Below are positions 1 through 9,077 of a stretch of 64,000 bases of DNA, piece by piece (the stretch's first letter is position 1; each line of letters begins with the position of its first letter). Position numbers and translations under genes: made by a program. The notes beneath the pieces were generated by a model. The model did not search any database. It worked only from the letters and a program-made list of their open reading frames with translations, and had not been told where the DNA came from. The DNA comes from Shewanella putrefaciens. Its GTDB lineage: Bacteria > Pseudomonadota > Gammaproteobacteria > Enterobacterales > Shewanellaceae. The stretch lies in assembly GCF_016406305.1 (NCBI RefSeq), contig NZ_CP066369.1:186001-250000 (forward strand), in the 5' to 3' direction.

Positions 1-176
1 GCATCGGAATATAAAAATGCAGTCATTACTTCTTGTAAGTCGGCATTAGCAGCAAAGAGGTCCAGATCGAATGGACCGTTAGTCGGTGCCTTACACCACA
101 CGTGATGGAAAATAAAATCGATAAATTCCTGCATCTTTTCCATTTGATGCGGTACGTAAGTGTAAGCAAAAAGCAT
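1..176 (-). CDS. 5' part of an unrecognised gene, partner of the AAA ATPase
   Basis: Only the first 58 or so codons are in the window; the gene continues past the left edge. It opens at ATG 176-174 and reads without a stop to base 1 (begins MLFAYTYVPHQ, later FIDFIFHHVW). The ATG shares one base with the TAA stop of the upstream ATPase gene (TAATG), so translation is probably coupled and the two proteins probably act together. No domain can be named from the fragment. Known ATPase-plus-effector pairs, such as PtuA/PtuB-type systems, have the same order, but nothing here shows a nuclease motif, so its function is left open. Confidence 0.7.
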   Translation of the reverse strand, partial: MLFAYTYVPHQMEKMQEFIDFIFHHVWCKAPTNGPFDLDLFAANADLQEVMTAFLYSD

Positions 177-1966
177 TATTGATTTCCCTCTTCGCTATCG
201 TTTGCTTCGCCGTCAAGAATAGCTTTGATCAGCAGCAGCTTTTCAACCGAGTCACCCAATTGCTGATGGATTTCGTTGATCAGCGCTTCATTCTCCTCGC
301 CGTCTTGCTCGAAGCGTTTACGCAAGTCATCTAATATGCCTTTCGCGTAAGCACCGATGGTTTCGCGTTTACCGAAGGTATTCATGGTGATTTTGTTAAT
401 CGAGGCACCTAGGGTATTGTATTTGGGGTGAGTGATGCTGACTTTGCGGGTAATTTTATCTTTACTGAATACTAATACCTTTTCTGGCTTACTATCAGAA
501 ATCAAAAACGGGGTATGGGTGGTGATCAGCATTTCCTGACTTGTATCAGCATCTTTAGGGAAGCACTGCCGCAGTCGGCTGATAAAGTTGGCGCGCCAGT
601 CGGGATTAAAGTGGGTTTCGGGCTCATCCAACAAAAACAGGCTGTTGGTATTGCGAAACAGCAGGCACAGGCCAAGGCTGTGTAATAACTGGTGTTCGCC
701 ATCGGATAATTCTTTGAGCATTAAAGGTTCATCACATCCGACCTTACTAAAGCGCACAAACTTAAAACGCATTATGCGTTGGTCCGATGCCAGAGTTGGA
801 ATTGTTTCGCTCACATAGTGGCTATTGCTCTGGTACAAATCTGCCTTGATCGCATCGCCTACCGTGTACAAATTCAAGGTGAGCAATACCTGAAACGCTT
901 GGAATAGCGATAGCGGATCGTTACTGAAATTTTCTCTAAAAGCTTGCTTGGTCGCTTCATTTACCCAGTAATCCAATATCAAACTATCGCTGGTGTCATC
1001 CTCGAAACTCAGCGTTGCGCAGCGCTTCAGTGCACTGATCATGCGCGACGATTTTTCATCGCCTTCTAAAAGCTGCAAAAGATTCAAGCGGTAACGGGTG
1101 TTGCCCAGCTCATCTTCTTCGGCAGTCAGTGCCGGGTGGTCTTTGATGATGCTTTCCAACGTTTGTGGCTGACTTTCATTGTTGCTGACAAAGCTTTCAA
1201 GCTGTTCTGGCGTTAGCAAAATAGTGCGACGCAGAATAATGCGGAATTCTTTCAGCGACTCTATGCCGACATCCTCACGAAAGGGCTGCAGGGTTGCTTC
1301 TTCCTGAAACAGCAAATTGCACAGCAATATGGCCTGACTGAAACTGTTATCCAGATACGCCATGCGGGCTTCCGGATAACCTGGGTAAGGCAATTGCTGG
1401 CTTAGGGCATTCCAGTATTCATCAAACTGGATAAAGCGCATTTTAAAAAATGGCAGGCTTAAGATTTCGTTTTCGCCGGAGGAATAACCTAGTACGTATT
1501 GCGGCAAGATAATGTCGGCGTAGCCGCTGCCAAATACTTCATTGATATTGGTATCAAAATCGCCCTGGTTTTCCCACATAAAGCGAACCGTTTCACCATC
1601 ATTTTTCCAAACCTTGACTTTTGCCCATTCTGGGCTGTCTTGGCGACGATATTCTTTAGGTACACGAATCAGATAGCCTAATTCAAAGGCTGAGGGTGAA
1701 AGATCTTGTTCGTCATTTTGCAGGGCTTCGGGTAAAAAGCTGCGCCTGACTCGTTGAATTTCAAGTTGATAGAAAATCGCGCCCAATACTTCCAGTAAGT
1801 TGGATTTACCACTGCCATTGGGTCCGGCGCAAACGAAGGGCGCAAAGCCTTCGTTATTCGCCAGCTCTTCCTGCAGTGTCCATTCACTACGAAAGTGATG
1901 TTCAAAGCCACAGGGCAAACTGCGAAAGCCGTTAGGGTCGGTGATTTTCAGGCGCAGAAGTTTCAT
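176..1966 (-). CDS. Restriction-system-associated AAA family ATPase (SMC/RecF-like)
   Basis: A 596-residue ABC/SMC-type ATPase. The N-terminus carries a Walker A motif GPNGSGKS at residues 48-55. A signature-like LSDGEHQ and a Walker B LFLLDEPETHFNP (about residue 446) follow in the C-terminal third, then a TTHTPFLISD switch segment. This layout is that of OLD/RecF-like ATPases found inside restriction loci; I recall a named family of restriction-system-associated AAA ATPases that fits. The start overlaps the hsdS stop by 4 bases (ATGA) and the stop overlaps the next gene, so it is the fifth gene of a tight operon. The role is inferred: it may control or add to the type I system, or form a separate abortive module with the truncated partner. 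The assignment as an ATPase is firm. Confidence 0.88.
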   Translation of the reverse strand: MKLLRLKITDPNGFRSLPCGFEHHFRSEWTLQEELANNEGFAPFVCAGPNGSGKSNLLEVLGAIFYQLEIQRVRRSFLPEALQNDEQDLSPSAFELGYLIRVPKEYRRQDSPEWAKVKVWKNDGETVRFMWENQGDFDTNINEVFGSGYADIILPQYVLGYSSGENEILSLPFFKMRFIQFDEYWNALSQQLPYPGYPEARMAYLDNSFSQAILLCNLLFQEEATLQPFREDVGIESLKEFRIILRRTILLTPEQLESFVSNNESQPQTLESIIKDHPALTAEEDELGNTRYRLNLLQLLEGDEKSSRMISALKRCATLSFEDDTSDSLILDYWVNEATKQAFRENFSNDPLSLFQAFQVLLTLNLYTVGDAIKADLYQSNSHYVSETIPTLASDQRIMRFKFVRFSKVGCDEPLMLKELSDGEHQLLHSLGLCLLFRNTNSLFLLDEPETHFNPDWRANFISRLRQCFPKDADTSQEMLITTHTPFLISDSKPEKVLVFSKDKITRKVSITHPKYNTLGASINKITMNTFGKRETIGAYAKGILDDLRKRFEQDGEENEALINEIHQQLGDSVEKLLLIKAILDGEANDSEEGNQ

Positions 1967-3546
1967 GCAGACTTTCCCTTAGCTAATCGAAGGCGATTAT
2001 TTCCTTCATCCATACTCTGGCTTAACTTGTCTGATGCTAATGCGTCGAAAACCCAGTTTTTAACGATGTCGTAATCGCTTGCACCCAGCTCAAATTCGTT
2101 ATCTGGGTGCAACTCAGCAATACGAGTTTGTGCTGCAGCTAAAAACCTATAGGTAGAAAATTCCGCTGTACCGATTTGCAGGCAATAACTTTCCAGCCAC
2201 TCGCATAGCAAACGGTCGCGTAACGACGTATTCGTTAGCGCCTCTAGCAGATAATCGGTATCGGGCAGGTTGATGGCAGTACCTTCAGTTTGGGGCATTT
2301 CAGCCTGTTCCAAAGAGTTAGTTTCTTCGGCATCGACCTGAACATCAGGCAAAGGCACCCGCGATAAATCCAGTTCACCTCTAAAGGCATTCTGGCTAAG
2401 TGCGCCGTAGAGTGATTCTAGGTCGTTCAAACTTTGCTGATAGCGAGATTTAAGGACTTCGACTTTTTCGACGATGGTGGCAAATTGGTTTTGGAGCTCA
2501 ATTGGGGGGATGACAGTTGGGAAATTCTTCAGTTGTGTAGAGTTAATTGACGCGATCCCGGTTGTTTGTTTCGCCGACTTTAGAAAATAAGATTTTCCAT
2601 AACGAGAACCGATGAGAGCGCTCAAATAGTACGAATTTAACTCTGAAAAGTTATTGATTCGGACACGAAAAATATGATTCTGATGGATACATTTTTCAAT
2701 CTGGTTTTCCCAAACTGAACCCCTTCCAAGTTTGTCAGGATCACCACCTTCAGTGAGCAACAAGTCGCCAAACCGAAGCTGATATTGTCCAAACTCCTTC
2801 TCAGTAACCGAGATGGTTTTTATTTCATCAAGCACGAAGTGACCGTCTTGCACATTTGCAACACGCATATACGGGACTTCAATCAATTCATCAGTTTTGT
2901 ACTTTTTCCCTTTGGTAACACCTGATACCACCTCGGTATACACTGCTAGCTTATCAACCGACCATTTCGCATAGGTTTGATCGCGAAACCCAAACATCTC
3001 CAAAAACACGCTTTTCAGCAGATCGTCGAGTTGTTGTAGATGTTGTTTGCGCTGGGCGATCAACCCTTCCACTTTGCCGAGCAAATGGGCAATACGGATT
3101 TGGTCGTTGATGGGCGCAAAAGGGAATTTAACGTTTTCTAAGCCCTTATATTTTAGTGAGTCTCTTACTGCGCCTTCAGTGTTTGCTCTGATTTGTGCGT
3201 TGCCCCAATCGCTTTTTAGGTAACGCAGCAAATAGTCTGCATGAATATCATTGCCACACTCGAATACAATATATAATGGGCTTACCAAAACTGAAGATGA
3301 ATGACGAAGATAGTCTATTGAGCCAACGTTGATTCGTGACGGGTTATAAGCGAACTGATTTGGTTTAACGACTTTATAATTGGACACATCTTTGCTGAAT
3401 ACTTCTTTACTGAAGTATTCAGTTGATCGGGTAAAACCCTCTGAGTTTGTTACTGAAAACACCTCGATATCAACATTAGATCGATTTCTGCTGCTTACCT
3501 GATGAACATGTTTTCCAAGCTCTTCTACTTGGTAACGGCTTCTCAT
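1963..3546 (-). CDS. hsdS: Type I restriction-modification specificity subunit HsdS
   Basis: A 527-residue DNA-recognition subunit that would sit between two HsdM copies and choose the target site. A first target-recognition domain (about 1-140) is followed by a conserved helical spacer (FAPINDQIRIAHLLGKVEG... near 140-185). A second recognition domain (about 190-345) and a second helical repeat (VIPPIELQNQFATIVEKVEVL) follow. This is the usual two-TRD plan. After residue about 395 there is an extra segment of roughly 130 residues, not part of the classic fold, ending in basic residues. The ATG overlaps the hsdM TGA by 4 bases. The first domain lacks any N-terminal conserved arm. TRDs are hypervariable, so the recognised sequence cannot be predicted. 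Confidence 0.93.
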   Translation of the reverse strand: MRSRYQVEELGKHVHQVSSRNRSNVDIEVFSVTNSEGFTRSTEYFSKEVFSKDVSNYKVVKPNQFAYNPSRINVGSIDYLRHSSSVLVSPLYIVFECGNDIHADYLLRYLKSDWGNAQIRANTEGAVRDSLKYKGLENVKFPFAPINDQIRIAHLLGKVEGLIAQRKQHLQQLDDLLKSVFLEMFGFRDQTYAKWSVDKLAVYTEVVSGVTKGKKYKTDELIEVPYMRVANVQDGHFVLDEIKTISVTEKEFGQYQLRFGDLLLTEGGDPDKLGRGSVWENQIEKCIHQNHIFRVRINNFSELNSYYLSALIGSRYGKSYFLKSAKQTTGIASINSTQLKNFPTVIPPIELQNQFATIVEKVEVLKSRYQQSLNDLESLYGALSQNAFRGELDLSRVPLPDVQVDAEETNSLEQAEMPQTEGTAINLPDTDYLLEALTNTSLRDRLLCEWLESYCLQIGTAEFSTYRFLAAAQTRIAELHPDNEFELGASDYDIVKNWVFDALASDKLSQSMDEGNNRLRLAKGKSA

Positions 3547-5243
3547 CTGATAATCCCCTTCAGCTCTAACAGCTCGCGCACAATGCCGCTTTGCACCTTG
3601 CCCAAATCAGCTTCATCCACATCGCCCACTTCCGCCTGAATCAGCCGTTCCAAAATCACGCCGGGCGCATCGTAATGCACCTCTTCAAACACATCTTCTT
3701 TGTAATGGCTCAGTGACAGATCATAGTCTTCGGCTTCAATCTCGCGGCGCGGCACCATAAAATATTTGGCGGTGCGGTCGGTGTCGGTGGTAACACTGCG
3801 GGCATGAAATTTGGCGACAATATCTTGTAGGTCACCATAGCCTTCTTGCTTTGTACGTTTGTCATCCAGCGAATAACCATCGGCGGCCATTTCATAAAAC
3901 CACACATACTGGGTAGCAGGTTTATCCACCTTGTCTTTTGGCCCCCAAACTTTGGTGAATAACAAGATGGCAGTGCTGACCCCTGCATAAGGCTTAAATA
4001 CGCCACTGGGCAGGGTGATCACCGCTTCCAAATCACAGCGGTCCACCAAGATTTTGCGTAAATCTTTAAAGGCTTTGCCGGAACCAAACAGCACCCCCTG
4101 CGGCACAATAACCCCAGCGGTGCCACCTTTTTTAAGCAGTCGGTAGATGTTTTCGACAAACAGCAGTTCTGATTTGGTAGTAGAAAGCTGGAGGTTTTCG
4201 TTGATGTCGCCTTTATCTATGCTGCCAGTAAAGGGCGGGTTGGCCATGATGATGTCGTACTCGGCCTCCTCCGTATAGCTTTTGCTCAGAGTATCCTTGT
4301 AGTCGACATGAGGCTCGTCAATGCCGTGCATCATCAGGTTCATTAAACCTAAGCGCACCATGGTTTGGTCGATGTCATAACCCCAAAGTGACGCACTTAA
4401 GATGGCTTGAGCCTTTTCGGTAAGGGCTGCGGCGACAGAGGTACGCACAAAGCCATCTTCATCAGGTATGAGGTTTTTTGAGCCCGCTTTTTTAGCAAGT
4501 TCAGTCACAATGTACTGGTATGCACCCAGCAAAAAGCCTCCGGAGCCGCAGGCTGGATCAGCAATTTTATTGCCCAGTTGCGGCTGTACTAAATCCGCCA
4601 CCAGCTTGATGATATGACGCGGGGTTCGAAACTGGCCATTTTTACCAGCAGTGGCAATTTCAGAGAGTAAGAACTCATAGACATCACCTTGGATATCCTG
4701 AAAAGCCTGGCCTTTTTCCTGAGAGTCCTGCTCCATCACCTCGAAGATTTCGTCGATGGTTTTTACCGCCTCCACCAACAACGCTGGTTTAGGGATGATA
4801 AATACAGCGTTTTTCATGTGGTGGGTGAAGTTACTTTCTGACCCGTTTAAGTCTTTTAAGTACGGGAATACTTTGCCTTGCACATGCTGAAGCATGTCTT
4901 CAGCCTGCATGTGCTTAAACTCACTCCAGCGAAGAGTGCGTTTTTCAATTTGATACTTTTTTTCGTCATCTAGCTTTTTAGCCCAATCCTCTTCGGTATC
5001 CTGCTCCTCTCTTCGGGCTCTATACTCTGGAGGTATCCAGGTGCCATCAAATTTTGATATATATTTTTCATCCACCCACTCAGCATCAGATTGACGTTTT
5101 AAATCAAGCTCATCGAGGCGCTTCATAAACAGTAGGTAGGTGATTTGCTCGATGGCAGTAAGCGGGTTGCTAATACCACCACTCCAGAACTTATTCCAAA
5201 GCTGCTCGATTTTGCTTTTGAGTTCGGGGTTGTTTTGTAACAT
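3543..5243 (-). CDS. hsdM: Type I restriction-modification N6-adenine methyltransferase HsdM
   Basis: A 566-residue SAM-dependent adenine methylase. An N-terminal HsdM helical domain (about 1-150) precedes the catalytic domain with SAM motif I ADPACGSGG (228-236) and catalytic motif IV NPPF (335-338). The FRTPRHI segment near 206-211 is typical of HsdM. With HsdS it modifies host DNA; with HsdR it forms the restriction complex. It starts 13 bases after hsdR and overlaps hsdS by 4 bases. All key residues are present, so the enzyme is expected to be active. Confidence 0.96.
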   Translation of the reverse strand: MLQNNPELKSKIEQLWNKFWSGGISNPLTAIEQITYLLFMKRLDELDLKRQSDAEWVDEKYISKFDGTWIPPEYRARREEQDTEEDWAKKLDDEKKYQIEKRTLRWSEFKHMQAEDMLQHVQGKVFPYLKDLNGSESNFTHHMKNAVFIIPKPALLVEAVKTIDEIFEVMEQDSQEKGQAFQDIQGDVYEFLLSEIATAGKNGQFRTPRHIIKLVADLVQPQLGNKIADPACGSGGFLLGAYQYIVTELAKKAGSKNLIPDEDGFVRTSVAAALTEKAQAILSASLWGYDIDQTMVRLGLMNLMMHGIDEPHVDYKDTLSKSYTEEAEYDIIMANPPFTGSIDKGDINENLQLSTTKSELLFVENIYRLLKKGGTAGVIVPQGVLFGSGKAFKDLRKILVDRCDLEAVITLPSGVFKPYAGVSTAILLFTKVWGPKDKVDKPATQYVWFYEMAADGYSLDDKRTKQEGYGDLQDIVAKFHARSVTTDTDRTAKYFMVPRREIEAEDYDLSLSHYKEDVFEEVHYDAPGVILERLIQAEVGDVDEADLGKVQSGIVRELLELKGIIR

Positions 5244-5256
5244 GAGTTTACCTTTA

Positions 5257-8061
5257 TCAGGCCGCCAGCATCTGTGCTAACTGCAGAATGTCATTAATTT
5301 CATTTGGGCTGAAAACCCCGCGAATACCCTGAGGGTGTAGCACGGTGAAAGGGGCTTTAATGAGATCTTTCTTGTCAATTTTTTCGCGCTCAATGATAAA
5401 GTTTTTCAGCAAATTTAAAAACTCCAACTGACGGCTATTTAGCGTATTATGCGCTCGAATAAACTGCTCAAACGCAGTGTGGACCTCATCAGGGAAACTT
5501 TTCAGCACCTCAATACCGAGAATATGACGAATAAACTGCAAAAAATGCGCTTTGCGGTTTTTATACACCTGGCGCAGCAGGTCTTCAGTGATGTGTGGAC
5601 GTTCTTCGTGTAGTAGCTCAGCCAACTGATGGGTTTCATCAACGTTTACTACTTCGCCGTTTTTGATCTTTTTAAGCACCGGATGATGTTCTGTCAGTTC
5701 GGCAATTAAGTTCTCTATCATCTCACGGTAGCGCGAAACACTCACGGCTTCATTATCTGGGCCAAATTCCACCCATTCTTTTTTATGCAGTTCATCAACT
5801 AAATCGAGGTGAGTTTGTTGTTGCCCGGTGCTTTGCTCACGGAATTTCATCAAGGGGCCTAGTTTGATGCACAACTCATCAAAGCAGTCTTCGTCGGCCT
5901 TGTTCCAATACAGTGAAGTTTGTGCGGTCCGGACCAGTTCTTCTTCGAGTTTGACAAAGGGCACCGAAAGCGGCAGCTCGCTGATTTGCTCAATGATACC
6001 CTCTTTAAGGGTTTCGGCTTGTTGTTTTTCTTCCTGTAAAATTGCTAACGAGTATTCCAGAATATCTCGTTCAAAGCGCATCGCCTTGAAATCCGCTTCA
6101 GATACGGTGCGAAATAGCGGTTTTATCTCAGCCCGCAAAAATTCGAGCTTGTCGTGGTTAAGGGTTAGCCAGAAGTTTTCATCTTCAAGGCGGGCAAGTA
6201 CAGCTGCGGCTTCTTTAATGACCACAGAATTCTGCGGTAAAGCGGCAATTTGCTTGCGTAGCTTGGTGACTTCACGCACGGCGGTATCGATATTCCCCCT
6301 GTCGTTAGCAGCTTCGATTTTATCCAAACGCAAGCCTACTAACTTAACTGGTAGAGGCAGCTGGGGCTTGAGCTCTTTGCCCTTGGGGTTAAGCTTGAAG
6401 TATTCGAAGTTATCCCAGCAGTCGAGAATTAAAAACACATCCTTTTCCAGACACCAGGGCTTGGGTTTGCTGGTTTCCAACAAGCGGGTACCACGCCCAA
6501 CCATTTGCCAGAACTTGGTGTAGGAGTAAACGGGTTTAGCAAAGACGAGATTAACGATTTCGCGCACGTCGATGCCTGTATCTAGCATATCCACACTGAT
6601 GGCAATGCGCGGCATGTCGTTATTGGTGAACTGGTCGAGCAAGCCACCTTTACCGTAAACGCGCGGGTCATCCGACACCAATACCTTAGCCAGCTCGCCG
6701 TGGTATTGCGGGTAGAGCTTGTCGAAGATTTCTTCGATGCGCCGAGCGTGGGCTTTGGTGGCGCAGAAGAAGATGGTTTTGCCGGGCAGTACGCCGTTGG
6801 TATCCTTGATGGCTTCTTCCATAAACTCGCGCACGATCAGGGCGTTGGTGCCCTTGTTGATTACCTGTTTTTCCAGCTGTGTACCTTCGAAGTTGATATC
6901 TTCGATTTCTTTACCCTGCAGGATCAATTTTTTCTGGTCTTCTAATGAGATAGTGCGCTTGCTGATGCCTTCCATCTGAAACTTGGTCTGGATTTTCATG
7001 ACCTGAAAATTACTGAGGTAAGGCGGTACGTTGTTGACTGCCTCTTCGTAGGTGTAGGCAAAGGTTGGGATGCCATCTTCGCAGTGAAACAGCTCAAAGG
7101 TGTTGTGGTCGATAATGTCCGTAGGTGTGGCGGTTAAACCAAGTGTGATAGTTTTGAAATAACTGAGCACCTCGCCAAAGGTGTTGTAGATGGAGCGATG
7201 GCTTTCGTCGACCACGATGAAATCAAAAAAATGCGGTGATAAGTGCTGTGATTCGTCGCGGATGATATTGAGCATGGTGGGGTAAGTGGCCACGTAAACC
7301 CGCCGATCTTTGGCAATGAGCTTTTCACCCACGTTAGGCCAGCGTGGTTCGTTAGGCATATGCTCTTTAAAAGCGGCCAGTGCCTGTTCGCGCAAAGCGA
7401 TACGATCAACTAAAAACAAGACTTTTTCAGCATGACACGCGCGCATCAGTGCATCGGAAAGGGCGATGCAGGTGCGGGTTTTACCAGTGCCGGTTGCCAT
7501 CACCAACAAGAAATCGCGCTGCTTTTTTTCGATGCCTTCAAGCACGGAGCGAATGGCACGGATCTGATAACCACGGCCTGCAATAGAAGTATTAATAAAT
7601 TCGTGCGTGAGCGGTTTGCGATTACGACGGATATAGGCGAAGCGCTCTAAGTCATCGCGCGAGGGAAAACCGACCACTTTACGCGGCGCGGCATTTTCAA
7701 GATCCCAGAAGTAGAGTTCGTGTCCATTGGTATAAAAGCAAAATGGCAGTTCACCTCCCCACTGCTTTTGAATGTTATAACAATATTGTTTAGCTTGCTC
7801 GCGACCAATAGCAGCATCTTTTGAAGTTTTCTTTGCTTCGACTACAGCCAACGGTTTACCGTCTTTTCCGAGTAAAACGTAATCACTAAATTGGTGTCCT
7901 TCGAACCTAGAGCGGGGCTCAGAGACTCCTTCTGGCAGTTCGGTTACAATATCAAACTCCTGAATAACTGCAGTCGGATCATCAATATTCCAGCCTGCAA
8001 GCAGAAGCTGTTTATCAATAAGCTCTATACGTGTTTGCTTTTCCGATCCAGTCATATCCAA
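5257..8061 (-). CDS. hsdR: Type I restriction endonuclease/translocase subunit HsdR
   Basis: A 934-residue motor and nuclease. The N-terminal PD-(D/E)xK nuclease is seen as D60 with E75-A-K77 (VVEAKK). The superfamily 2 helicase follows with Walker A MATGTGKT (188-195), DESH box (285-288), motif III GLTATPT, and a C-terminal RecA-like part ending MVGRGTRL. The rest matches the EcoEI/EcoAI-like C-terminal region, pointing to a type IB-like system. No frameshift is visible. An internal Met at codon 3 is an alternative start. It is 62 bases downstream of the mrr-like gene, so the two may share a transcript. Confidence 0.95.
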   Translation of the reverse strand: MDMTGSEKQTRIELIDKQLLLAGWNIDDPTAVIQEFDIVTELPEGVSEPRSRFEGHQFSDYVLLGKDGKPLAVVEAKKTSKDAAIGREQAKQYCYNIQKQWGGELPFCFYTNGHELYFWDLENAAPRKVVGFPSRDDLERFAYIRRNRKPLTHEFINTSIAGRGYQIRAIRSVLEGIEKKQRDFLLVMATGTGKTRTCIALSDALMRACHAEKVLFLVDRIALREQALAAFKEHMPNEPRWPNVGEKLIAKDRRVYVATYPTMLNIIRDESQHLSPHFFDFIVVDESHRSIYNTFGEVLSYFKTITLGLTATPTDIIDHNTFELFHCEDGIPTFAYTYEEAVNNVPPYLSNFQVMKIQTKFQMEGISKRTISLEDQKKLILQGKEIEDINFEGTQLEKQVINKGTNALIVREFMEEAIKDTNGVLPGKTIFFCATKAHARRIEEIFDKLYPQYHGELAKVLVSDDPRVYGKGGLLDQFTNNDMPRIAISVDMLDTGIDVREIVNLVFAKPVYSYTKFWQMVGRGTRLLETSKPKPWCLEKDVFLILDCWDNFEYFKLNPKGKELKPQLPLPVKLVGLRLDKIEAANDRGNIDTAVREVTKLRKQIAALPQNSVVIKEAAAVLARLEDENFWLTLNHDKLEFLRAEIKPLFRTVSEADFKAMRFERDILEYSLAILQEEKQQAETLKEGIIEQISELPLSVPFVKLEEELVRTAQTSLYWNKADEDCFDELCIKLGPLMKFREQSTGQQQTHLDLVDELHKKEWVEFGPDNEAVSVSRYREMIENLIAELTEHHPVLKKIKNGEVVNVDETHQLAELLHEERPHITEDLLRQVYKNRKAHFLQFIRHILGIEVLKSFPDEVHTAFEQFIRAHNTLNSRQLEFLNLLKNFIIEREKIDKKDLIKAPFTVLHPQGIRGVFSPNEINDILQLAQMLAA

Positions 8062-8123
8062 GCCTGCTTTATTTCATATATGTTTTCAGCATGTTATCGA
8101 GCGTAATTTGTTAGCTAGATAGC

Positions 8124-9077
8124 TCACTCTTCTGCAAAGTAATCTGAATCGATTGCCTTAACGGCATACAATTCGCGAGTCGAAACACCAACATTGTGCT
8201 CTATCATCAGGGCTGCCAGTTCATGGCCATCAATCAGCACGATGCGTTTTTCAATACGGGTAACAAAATCACGGGCGTCTTTACTGAAATTTGAGGTAGT
8301 AATAAATACCCCTTTGCGGGCGCGGTGCATGTCGAGCGCACCAGCAAAGGCTTGAATATCTGGCCTACCGACTGTGTTATCGCGATAGCGTTTGGCTTGC
8401 AGGTAGATGGAGTCTAGCCCGAGCTTATCCTCTTTGATGATACCATCTACACCGCCGTCGCTGCTGTATTGGGTTGCTTTACCAGCATCCTTATGACTGC
8501 CACCGTAGCCCATAGCCAACATCAAGTCGACCACCAGCTGCTCGAAAAACTTAGGCGATAATGTGTGGATTTGTTCAATCAATTCATCGGCAAGGGCTGA
8601 ATTAAGGGCGGTAAAGGCGATATCGATTAACTCTGTAGGAGTTTGAGCTTCATCATGTTGATGAGTTAACCCTTTGCCACGACTTCTGTTAACTTCAGAG
8701 GATGCTTTGTTGGTAGTCGATGGCTCATTGCTGGTACTTAAGAAGCGATTAAAGTCTTCAAATTGTGCAAGGTAGTGGTTATCAATCGGCTTTCCACTAG
8801 CCAGAGCTTCCCGACCTCCTTGGGTAATTTGACAAACACCGCGTTTGGGCTGACTAATAAGTCCGGCTTTAACCATATAGGTTTTGGCCCAGCCAACCCG
8901 ACTTCTAACATATGTGGTTTTGCCACTCGGAATTGTTCGAGCTAACTGCTCAGCGGTAAAACCATAATGGTTAGCAACAGCGAGGTACATCTGCTGGAGT
9001 GTTTTAACCTCTCCATCCGCCAGCACCTTAAGCACTGCAGGCATCATCTCTTCATAGCTTGGAATTGTATCGACCAT
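8124..9077 (-). CDS. mrr: Mrr-type restriction endonuclease (winged helix + Mrr_cat)
   Basis: A 317-residue protein with an N-terminal Mrr winged-helix part (about 5-95, PSYEEMMPAVLKVL...). A linker of about 50 residues leads to a PD-(D/E)xK Mrr catalytic domain at about 175-300. That domain shows FFEQLVVDLM, a GGVDGII segment carrying the catalytic Asp, and YLQAKRY as the Q-x-K half of the active site. Mrr enzymes are type IV nucleases that cut methylated DNA; an Mrr enzyme must tolerate the resident HsdM pattern or the host would suffer. The gene precedes hsdR on the same strand and may be the first gene of the defence operon. The ATG follows a GAGGTGAGG stretch. Confidence 0.92.
   Translation of the reverse strand: MVDTIPSYEEMMPAVLKVLADGEVKTLQQMYLAVANHYGFTAEQLARTIPSGKTTYVRSRVGWAKTYMVKAGLISQPKRGVCQITQGGREALASGKPIDNHYLAQFEDFNRFLSTSNEPSTTNKASSEVNRSRGKGLTHQHDEAQTPTELIDIAFTALNSALADELIEQIHTLSPKFFEQLVVDLMLAMGYGGSHKDAGKATQYSSDGGVDGIIKEDKLGLDSIYLQAKRYRDNTVGRPDIQAFAGALDMHRARKGVFITTSNFSKDARDFVTRIEKRIVLIDGHELAALMIEHNVGVSTRELYAVKAIDSDYFAEE

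Noticed and set aside
5828..6523. 231-codon open frame on the + strand opposite hsdR
   Set aside because: It is antisense to the helicase domain of a well-supported gene, is Ser/Arg-rich in the manner of shadow frames, and has no ribosome site or recognisable domain.
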